From an uncultured Methanobrevibacter sp. (lineage in GTDB: Archaea; Methanobacteriota; Methanobacteria; Methanobacteriales; Methanobacteriaceae), in assembly GCA_902795935.1 (NCBI GenBank), contig CADBMS010000211.1:1-5175 (forward strand): a stretch of 5,175 bases of DNA, read 5' to 3'. Below, piece by piece: positions 1-5,046 of this stretch. The notes beneath the pieces were generated by a model, which searched no databases, was not told the DNA's origin, and saw only the letters and a program-made list of their open reading frames with translations. How positions within the stretch are numbered: position 1 is the stretch's first letter; each line of letters begins with the position of its first letter. The translations under genes and the position numbers were made by a program.

Positions 1-50
1 GATATGAATTGATAAGATATGGTGATATAAATGGACAAATTAAGTTTTGA
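1..50 (+). CDS. xseA: Probable C-terminal end of exonuclease VII large subunit (partial)
   Basis: Reading from base 3, an open frame enters from the left edge and ends at a TGA at 48-50, giving the tail YELIRYGDINGQIKF. The other two forward frames stop within the first 12 bases, so this is the only frame that could carry an upstream gene on this strand. The tail resembles the usual XseA ending, a short strand-rich segment of the kind 'irl.DG.ikg.v'. xseA directly upstream of, and overlapping, xseB is also the common bacterial arrangement. The overlap with xseB would be 20 bases, consistent with translational coupling. Only 15 residues are visible, so the identification rests mainly on context and should be treated as an inference. 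The catalytic and DNA-binding parts lie outside the window. Confidence 0.45.
   Translation, partial: YELIRYGDINGQIKF
21..26 (+). promoter_or_regulatory. Ribosome binding site of xseB
   Basis: GGTGAT lies four bases before the ATG at 31. It is complementary to the ATCACC part of the archaeal 16S rRNA 3' end. This is the strongest Shine-Dalgarno match in the window, and it sits inside the presumed end of xseA, so xseB can be initiated independently even though the genes overlap. It fixes the xseB start. Confidence 0.7.
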
Positions 51-249
51 AGAAAGTTTAGAAGAATTAGAAGAACTTGTTAAACAATTAGAATCTGGAG
101 ATGTTCCCTTAGATGAAGCAATAGACAAATTTACTAAAGCAATGGAATTAGTTAAATCATGTAATAAAAAATTAACATTAGCTGAAGAATCAATAGCAAA
201 AATTGTTAAAGAAAATGGAGAGTTAATTGACTTCAATATTAATGACTAG
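31..249 (+). CDS. xseB: Exodeoxyribonuclease VII small subunit
   Basis: XseB is the small, non-catalytic, helical subunit of exonuclease VII. Several copies bind the XseA large subunit, and the complex degrades single-stranded DNA from both ends into oligonucleotides in the cytoplasm. The 72 residues match the family closely. LSFEESLEELEELVKQLESG (residues 4-23) is the signature first helix and turn, followed by DVPLDEAIDKF (24-34) and the second amphipathic helix, AMELVKSCNKKLTLAEESI (37-55). Length is normal for XseB (about 60-90 residues). The ATG at 31 is supported by the GGTGAT site and by the motif beginning at residue 4. The gene probably forms an overlapping pair with xseA on its left. 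Exo VII is mainly a bacterial enzyme. Its presence beside archaeal translation genes suggests old horizontal transfer, which as I recall is shared by gut Methanobacteriales. Confidence 0.93.
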   Translation: MDKLSFEESLEELEELVKQLESGDVPLDEAIDKFTKAMELVKSCNKKLTLAEESIAKIVKENGELIDFNIND

Positions 250-252
250 AAA

Positions 253-280
253 TTTTAAATATTAATATCATTATATTAAT
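253..280 (+). promoter_or_regulatory. Possible promoter region and small hairpin before the zinc-ribbon gene
   Basis: The 65-bp gap after xseB holds two TATA-like stretches, TTTTAAATA at 253-261 and TTATATTAA at 271-279. With archaeal spacing of roughly 25 bases they would place transcription starts near 285 or 301, both ahead of the ATG at 315. The same bases contain a perfect 8-bp inverted repeat, ATTAATAT at 261-268 and ATATTAAT at 273-280, with a 4-base loop. Nothing here exceeds what AT-rich DNA often gives, so the zinc-ribbon gene may have its own promoter or may be read through from xseB. Confidence 0.22.
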
Positions 281-314
281 CAATTATAAGGAATAATGAA
301 AAAGAAGTGATATT

Positions 315-584
315 ATGAACAATTTCAAGGAACAAAAATTTTGCCAATCCTGCGCAATGCCCTTAGAAGATGAAAAACTTTATGGAAATAATGCAGATGG
401 AACAAAAAATGAAGAATACTGCATATACTGTTATAAAGATGGAGATTTCACTTCCAATATATCTATGGAAGAAATGATGAATTTTTGTATAGAAAAAATG
501 ATTGAAGTTCATCCAGATATGGATAAAGAACAAGTAAGTTCAATGATGAAGGAAATTTTCCCTAAATTAAAAAGATGGCAGTGA
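315..584 (+). CDS. Small stand-alone zinc-ribbon protein of unknown function
   Basis: This 89-residue soluble protein has a clear N-terminal zinc ribbon: FCQSCAMPL with C10 and C13, and EEYCIYCYKDG with C36 and C39. The two CxxC knuckles are 22 residues apart and would bind one zinc ion. The segment from FCQSCAMPL through a G-rich stretch to YCxYCYxDGxF is characteristic of the 'putative zinc ribbon' family found in bacteria and methanogens (I believe Pfam Zn_ribbon_2). The family is sometimes annotated as a transcriptional regulator without strong evidence. Residues 50-89 are predicted helical (MEEMMNFCIEKMIEV, then DKEQVSSMMKEIFPKLKRW) and carry one more cysteine, C58. There is no signal peptide or membrane segment. 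The ATG at 315 follows GTGAT at 307-311, a weak ribosome binding site with a 3-base gap. The gene lies downstream of xseB on the same strand and ends facing thiI. The function is not known, and neither DNA binding nor a partner can be shown from the sequence. Confidence 0.85.
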   Translation: MNNFKEQKFCQSCAMPLEDEKLYGNNADGTKNEEYCIYCYKDGDFTSNISMEEMMNFCIEKMIEVHPDMDKEQVSSMMKEIFPKLKRWQ

Positions 585-846
585 CTTAAACATCATAAAC
601 ATTTTAAAAAATAATAAAATTAAAACAACTTATTATTTTTTACATCAATAATAGATTAAATTATTCAAACAATATTTTATAATAGTTCATTCTTAATTTT
701 TCTATTTTAATGCATATTAGTTAATTTTAAGATAAATTATTGAAAATAAACCTAGTATTAACAAAAATTTTAATATTATGCCAAAATAATAAGAATGAAT
801 ATTAAAAAAATATGAATATCTTAATAGCAATATATTATTAACTTTT
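585..846. other. AT-rich gap between convergent genes
   Basis: This 262-bp stretch separates the ends of the zinc-ribbon gene and thiI. All six frames are broken by frequent stops, and no tRNA-like or other GC-rich structured element stands out. In a low-GC archaeon a structured RNA usually shows as a GC-rich island, and there is none. Its only recognisable content is the two inverted repeats listed separately. The 643-798 part shows nothing I can interpret. Confidence 0.7.
605..642. terminator. Perfect 13-bp inverted repeat, candidate bidirectional terminator
   Basis: The arms at 605-617 (TAAAAAATAATAA) and 630-642 (TTATTATTTTTTA) are exact reverse complements separated by 12 bases. The right arm gives a T6 run (636-641) on the plus strand, 52 bases past the zinc-ribbon stop codon. 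The left arm gives a T6 run on the minus strand. Archaeal transcription ends mainly at T-rich tracts, so the element could end transcripts arriving from both sides. The stem is made only of A and T and would be weak as RNA, so the T runs may matter more than the hairpin. Confidence 0.4.
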
Positions 847-853
847 TTAATAT
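799..853 (-). terminator. Candidate thiI terminator with the stop codon in the stem
   Basis: An 11-bp perfect inverted repeat pairs 843-853 with 799-809, the ATATTAAAAAA/TTTTTTAATAT pair. The intervening 33 bases can form a smaller internal stem (821-826 with 836-841). Read on the minus strand, the far arm ends the structure with a T7 run (804-810), the usual archaeal termination signal. The near arm includes the thiI TAA stop at 847-849. The stem is AT-only, so this is a plausible but unproven terminator. Confidence 0.35.
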
Positions 854-2007
854 CTCATTTTTTTAGCAGAATTAAGAACATCTTTAATTAAAGAGTCCAC
901 ACCAATTTCATCTTGTGCAGATTTAACTCTCTCGATATCCGCTTTAGTCTCAGGATACTTTGGAACTGCACTACAACCAGAAGCAGGCAAAATAGAAATA
1001 TCATAAGTACCTATAATTTTAGCAATATTTTCAATTTCTACTTTATCCATACCAATTAATGGACTTAAAATAGGAATATTAACACCATCACGAGTAGCTA
1101 AAAGATTAGGTAAAGTTTGAGATGCAACTTGCCCAACACTACTACCATCAACAATACCTACAGCATTAATTTGAGGAGCTAATTTCTCAGCAATATGATA
1201 CATACCATTTTTACATAAAACACAAGTTAACTTCTTAGCATTTTTCTTACATGCTTTTAGATAATTTCCATACTCTACAACTTTTAAATCTAACTTGACA
1301 CCTGCTGAATACTCTTTTAATTTTTTTGCAATTTTTTGAACCTTAACTAAAGTAGCATCATCAGTAAATGGAGCATTATTAAAATGTAATAATGTTACTT
1401 GACAGCCCCTTTTCATCATCATATAAGCTGCAACAGGAGAATCAATACCTCCCGATAATAATACAATAAGTCTTCCTTGAGTGCCTAAAGGTAAACCTGC
1501 TTGCCCTTTAATTTTTTTATGATAAACAAAAGTATCATCGTCACGTACTTCTAAAAAAATTTCTAAATCAGGGTTAGATAAATTAACTTGAGCATTAACA
1601 TTACGTATAACAACACCACCAGCCCAAGCACCTAATTCTTGGCTAGTGAAATCATGTTTACCAACCCTACGACAACGAATAGCAAAACTAAGATCCTTTG
1701 AAATAAGATTCTCTAATTTTAATTTATTAACATAATCATCAATAACATTCTCTAATACAGTTTTATCAGTGACAGTTGTAACAGCAGGACTAAAAGAAAC
1801 TATACCAAAAATATTAGATAATTTAACTAAAGCATCATCATAATCTTCAGGAAAAATAAAAATTCTGCCTTGACTAACTCTAACTTCACATTGAAAAGAT
1901 TCTTTAATATTTTTAACTAACTTCTTTTCAAATCGTTTGCGTACTCTAGGACTTTTAATACCTAATTCCCCGTAACGTGCAATAATAACATCGTACTCTA
2001 ATACCAA
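847..2007 (-). CDS. thiI: tRNA 4-thiouridine synthetase ThiI (archaeal, no rhodanese domain)
   Basis: ThiI activates uridine 8 of tRNA with ATP and replaces its oxygen with sulfur to give 4-thiouridine. The 386 residues show the full domain order. The N-terminal ferredoxin-like part begins YDVIIARYGELGIKS (5-19). The THUMP RNA-binding domain spans about 60-165. The family link GLPLGTQGR is at 171-179. The PP-loop ATP-pyrophosphatase has SGGIDSPVAAY at 185-195. CVLC (C262, C265) matches the CxxC pair shown to be essential in methanogen ThiI, and a further conserved cysteine lies in SGCSAVPKYPET (C345). The protein ends soon after, so it lacks the C-terminal rhodanese domain of E. coli ThiI. 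Methanogen enzymes of this type are thought to take sulfur from sulfide or another non-rhodanese donor. The start is TTG at 2007, the only usual start codon in this frame between the alaS stop and the conserved YDVIIARYGE motif. GTGA at 2012-2015 sits four bases before it. The gene follows alaS by 51 bp and is probably co-transcribed with it. The start is discussed in the findings. Confidence 0.95.
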   Translation of the reverse strand: MVLEYDVIIARYGELGIKSPRVRKRFEKKLVKNIKESFQCEVRVSQGRIFIFPEDYDDALVKLSNIFGIVSFSPAVTTVTDKTVLENVIDDYVNKLKLENLISKDLSFAIRCRRVGKHDFTSQELGAWAGGVVIRNVNAQVNLSNPDLEIFLEVRDDDTFVYHKKIKGQAGLPLGTQGRLIVLLSGGIDSPVAAYMMMKRGCQVTLLHFNNAPFTDDATLVKVQKIAKKLKEYSAGVKLDLKVVEYGNYLKACKKNAKKLTCVLCKNGMYHIAEKLAPQINAVGIVDGSSVGQVASQTLPNLLATRDGVNIPILSPLIGMDKVEIENIAKIIGTYDISILPASGCSAVPKYPETKADIERVKSAQDEIGVDSLIKDVLNSAKKMRY

Positions 2008-2058
2008 AAATTCACAACCATAAGTTTGATTAATAAAATTAAAATGGATAAATAAAAT

Positions 2059-4779
2059 TTATAATAAAGATTTAATAGATTCAACTGCAAAATCTAATGC
2101 ATCATCCATTTTGCCTTTATTAGGGCCAGCACCTTGAGCTAAATTTGGTCTACCACCACCTCCACCACCAAGAATTGCCGCAGCATCTTTAATTATTCCA
2201 TTAATTTTAATACCTGAATTTAATGCATTTTTTGAAACAGAACCAACTATTTTACCATCTAAATTACCAAGTAAAACTATATCAAATCCTTCTTCATCTT
2301 CAGTTAAATCTATAGCCATTTTTTGTAATTCATCCATAGCAGCATCAATAGTATCATTTAATAATTTGAAATCACCTAAAAATTCTGCATTATTAATCAT
2401 ACCCTCGACTTTGAGAGCAGCTATTTGATTTTTTAATCTATCAATCTCATTACGATATGCTTTCCATTCTGAGAAGAACCTATCACATGTTTTAGGCAAT
2501 TGATTAAAGTTCACTGAAAATACATTAGAACTTTCACGTAAATATGAATCATTAGCTTGAATTGATCTAACCGCAGCATTACCTGCAGAAAAATCTATCC
2601 TTTCAACACCATCTTGCACCCTTTCAGTTTTATTTATTTTTATAACTCCCATATCTCCAGTTCTAGGAACATGTGTACCTGCACATGCTTGTACATCAAT
2701 ACCAGGAACTTTAACTACGCGAATATCTGAACCAGGAACTACACCACCTTGATATAATATAAAACCATATTCTTTTTCAGCATCTGTCCGATTCATCCAT
2801 TTAATATCAAGATTAATATTATCCATAACATATTGATTAGCCAATAATTCAATTTTATTTAATTCATCCATTGTAATTCGTTTATAATGAGCTAAATCTA
2901 TCCTTGAACGGTTAACGCCTTTTTGTGCACCTGCCTGCCAAATGTGTTTACCTAATATTTTACGTGCAGCAGCCACAATTAAATGAGTTGCAGTATGATT
3001 ACGTGCTAATTCTATTCGCCTATCCCAATCAATCAAGCCAGTGATTTCTCCATCAATAAATGATTTAAAATTATCAAGATTAATTTTTTCAGTATCAACT
3101 TTATGTAAAACTATATCATTTACTTTTTCAGTATGTATAATTGGAACAAATTCATTATTAATAATTAATTGACCTAAATCTGCTGGTTGACCCCCTCCTT
3201 CAGGATAAAAAGCAGTTCTATCCAATATAATAGAATCATTATATATACCTAAAAATTTAGATGTGAATTCTTTTTCTTTAAACTCATCATAGAATATTAA
3301 TTCTGTTGCAGGATAATTCAATTCAATAATCTCTTTTTCTTCAATTTCTTCTTGTTCATGCATATCTGCTACCAAAGTATAGAAATTATCTGGTAAATCA
3401 ACACCAAATTTTTGTTCATCAGCAATTTCTTTAATAGTCTCTGGAGGTATACCATTAGAATCATATAATGATATCAACATCTCCAAAGGTATTTCATCTT
3501 TATTTTGTTTTTTAAGATTTTTTATAGTCTTTTTAACTAAATTTCTACCTTTAGATACTGTTTTACCATACAGTTTATCCTCTAAAGCAATAATATTCAT
3601 GATATGGTCTTGATTTTCTTCAATCTCAGGATAATGATTTCTTAAGAAATCTGACTGCATTTGCATCATATCGGATAATGTTTCAGACATCCCCAAATCT
3701 TTCATGAACCTAGAAGTTCTTCTTAAAACTAATCTTGCCAAATATCCTTCTTTAACATTAGATGGAATAATACCATCAGCTAACATAAAAGATAAACAAC
3801 GAGTATGATCTGCAATTACATATAATGCTTCCATTGGTTTTGCAGATTTTTCTAAATCATGTATGCTAATATTTAATCTATCTGCTACTTGTTGTCTAAG
3901 TAATCTAAGATCAGCGAAAGTTTCAATATCCATCATTCCTGCAACTTTCGCATTTTCAGCTAAAATTTTAGTATCAACATCAATATTAGTCATCTCTTTT
4001 AATTGATTTATAATAGGACCAAAAGAGGCATCATATGCTGTAGGTGTTCCTTGAGAAATCCAAGCTATTCTTTCTAAACCATAACCAGTATCCACTATAG
4101 TTAACGGTATTTTTTCTTTTTGACCATTAGATAAAGTTTTATATTGTATAAATACTAATGTTGCAAGTTCTACGCCTCTAACACATATTTCATAACAAGG
4201 CCCTTCATTTCCTCCACCTTGCCACCAAGATTCTATAAATGTTATTTCATTTGGATCGATTCCAATATGTACAAAAAAGTCATGACAATATTTAATTGTC
4301 TCATTTTCCCAATAAATTTTTTTTTCAGGATTATTAAATGCATGATGTGCACCCATTGTAAAACAAGTCATGTGTCTACCAGTTCTACCAACATTATCAA
4401 CATCATTCAATCTTATTGATGGTTGTGCAACTACTAATGGGTTTGCTGGTGGTTCAACCATTCCTGATGACACCCATGGTTGGAAATTAAAAATTGATGC
4501 TCCAACTAAAAATACATCATCTCTCCATCTTTTAGCTAATACTGGGTATCTATGTATTGGAGTGTGTCCATGATTTTTGAAAAAATTTTTAAAAGTATCT
4601 TGTACTTGATAAAGGTCATATTTCTTTTTAGTGGCAGGATTTCCTATGAATTCATATTTATCACAAGGTGCATCACCACATGTGGTTCTATCAGTTAATG
4701 TCCAGAATGTGTTTCCACAAGCTACACACTTTTTTCTTTTGTATCCTAGTTCTTCTAGTTGATGAGACATATTAATCAT
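2059..4779 (-). CDS. alaS: Alanyl-tRNA synthetase (archaeal type)
   Basis: AlaRS attaches alanine to tRNA(Ala) in the cytoplasm and removes wrongly attached serine or glycine. At 906 residues it has the normal length for archaea. The N-terminal extension carries C18, C21, C34 and C39, a four-cysteine cluster typical of archaeal AlaRS and probably zinc-binding. The class II aminoacylation core follows, with RWRDDVFLVGASIFNFQPW (84-102), GRTGRHMTCFTMGAHHAF (131-148) and VDTGYGLERIAW (229-240). Next comes the helical tRNA-recognition region with DHTRC and IIPSN (324-341). The editing domain begins around 490 and has FYPEGGGQPAD (524-534), HxxxH at 595-599 and CAGTH at 699-703, which together form the editing zinc site. 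After a helical stretch (about 765-795), the C-Ala domain ends in a glycine-rich motif (GGGGGGRPNLAQGAG, 871-885). All signature residues are present. Two starts are possible: ATG at 4779 (no ribosome binding site) or ATG at 4770, giving MSHQLEELGY and 903 residues. The second has TGAT four bases upstream and may be the true start. Confidence 0.98.
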   Translation of the reverse strand: MINMSHQLEELGYKRKKCVACGNTFWTLTDRTTCGDAPCDKYEFIGNPATKKKYDLYQVQDTFKNFFKNHGHTPIHRYPVLAKRWRDDVFLVGASIFNFQPWVSSGMVEPPANPLVVAQPSIRLNDVDNVGRTGRHMTCFTMGAHHAFNNPEKKIYWENETIKYCHDFFVHIGIDPNEITFIESWWQGGGNEGPCYEICVRGVELATLVFIQYKTLSNGQKEKIPLTIVDTGYGLERIAWISQGTPTAYDASFGPIINQLKEMTNIDVDTKILAENAKVAGMMDIETFADLRLLRQQVADRLNISIHDLEKSAKPMEALYVIADHTRCLSFMLADGIIPSNVKEGYLARLVLRRTSRFMKDLGMSETLSDMMQMQSDFLRNHYPEIEENQDHIMNIIALEDKLYGKTVSKGRNLVKKTIKNLKKQNKDEIPLEMLISLYDSNGIPPETIKEIADEQKFGVDLPDNFYTLVADMHEQEEIEEKEIIELNYPATELIFYDEFKEKEFTSKFLGIYNDSIILDRTAFYPEGGGQPADLGQLIINNEFVPIIHTEKVNDIVLHKVDTEKINLDNFKSFIDGEITGLIDWDRRIELARNHTATHLIVAAARKILGKHIWQAGAQKGVNRSRIDLAHYKRITMDELNKIELLANQYVMDNINLDIKWMNRTDAEKEYGFILYQGGVVPGSDIRVVKVPGIDVQACAGTHVPRTGDMGVIKINKTERVQDGVERIDFSAGNAAVRSIQANDSYLRESSNVFSVNFNQLPKTCDRFFSEWKAYRNEIDRLKNQIAALKVEGMINNAEFLGDFKLLNDTIDAAMDELQKMAIDLTEDEEGFDIVLLGNLDGKIVGSVSKNALNSGIKINGIIKDAAAILGGGGGGRPNLAQGAGPNKGKMDDALDFAVESIKSLL

Positions 4780-4818
4780 TTAAAAAAATTTTAATAATAA
4801 ATAAATTTATTTAATGTG

Positions 4819-4827
4819 TATAATTTT
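4819..4827 (-). promoter_or_regulatory. Possible TATA box for alaS
   Basis: On the minus strand AAAATTATA lies about 40-48 bases before the first alaS ATG, which would place a start near 4797 and a short leader. An equally good candidate is AAAAAGATATATTA at 4864-4877. It has a purine-rich BRE-like run next to the TATA core and would give a leader of about 65 bases. In DNA this AT-rich neither can be chosen from sequence alone. The 267-bp gap and the hairpin after the stalk-protein gene favour a separate alaS promoter somewhere here. Confidence 0.22.
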
Positions 4828-4986
4828 AGTTTTATTGTTTAAAATAGTTTCTTAATAATGAAATAATATATCTTTTTAAAAAATAATTAGTTTAATTAAC
4901 TAGTTGAAAAGTATGTTTGATTAATTATGAATAGTTTAATCATATATTTATTAATTTTTTAAAAATAGTTATGTGAAGTGTTTAAA

Positions 4987-5028
4987 ATAAAAATAAAGAA
5001 AAAATGAATTGAAAAATAAATTTTTCAA
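4987..5028 (-). terminator. Hairpin plus T-rich tract after the stalk-protein gene
   Basis: Read on the minus strand, an 8-bp perfect stem (TTGAAAAA with TTTTTCAA, bases 5021-5028 and 5009-5016) with a 4-base loop begins 18 bases past the stalk-protein stop codon. A T-rich tract follows directly, TTCATTTTTTCTTTATTTTT (4989-5008), with T runs of six and five. The T runs alone would suit archaeal termination. The hairpin placed in front makes this the best terminator candidate in the window, and it suggests that alaS is not simply an extension of the ribosomal operon. Confidence 0.55.
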
Positions 5029-5046
5029 AACATAGAAAAAATAAGA

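Larger units (their letters stand above)
4780..5046. other. AT-rich gap between the stalk-protein gene and alaS
   Basis: This 267-bp stretch has no open frame of useful length and no GC-rich structured RNA. It holds the candidate alaS promoters, the terminator-like hairpin near 5009-5028, and small symmetric elements: TTAATTAA at 4892-4899, the overlapping palindrome AACTAGTT at 4898-4905, the 9-base direct repeat TAGTTTAAT at 4888-4896 and 4932-4940, and a 7-bp inverted repeat at 4918-4924 and 4936-4942. These could be regulator sites but are near what chance gives at this composition. Confidence 0.6.

Noticed and set aside
585..846. A small RNA or hidden gene in the convergent gap
   Set aside because: There is no GC-rich structured island, no promoter that stands out and no usable open frame. 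Only AT inverted repeats are visible.
847..2007. ThiI as truncated because it lacks a rhodanese domain
   Set aside because: Archaeal ThiI proteins normally end after the PP-loop domain. All catalytic motifs, including the CxxC pair, are present.
2143..2168. Six-glycine run at the end of AlaRS as a possible frameshift or expansion
   Set aside because: The frame stays intact on both sides, and the following RPNLAQGAG fits the known glycine-rich end of the C-Ala domain, which in archaea is often all glycine here.
4219..4573. Two overlapping plus-strand open frames of 66-67 codons
   Set aside because: They lie wholly antisense to the conserved catalytic core of alaS, have no family resemblance or ribosome binding site, and follow from the codon composition of the opposite strand.
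4660..4730. N-terminal four-cysteine segment of AlaRS as a fused foreign zinc domain
   Set aside because: This CxxC...CxxxxC extension is a normal feature of archaeal AlaRS.
4780..5046. Riboswitch or T-box leader controlling alaS
   Set aside because: The region is almost pure A/T with no conserved T-box or aptamer motif, and T-box control is not expected in archaea.
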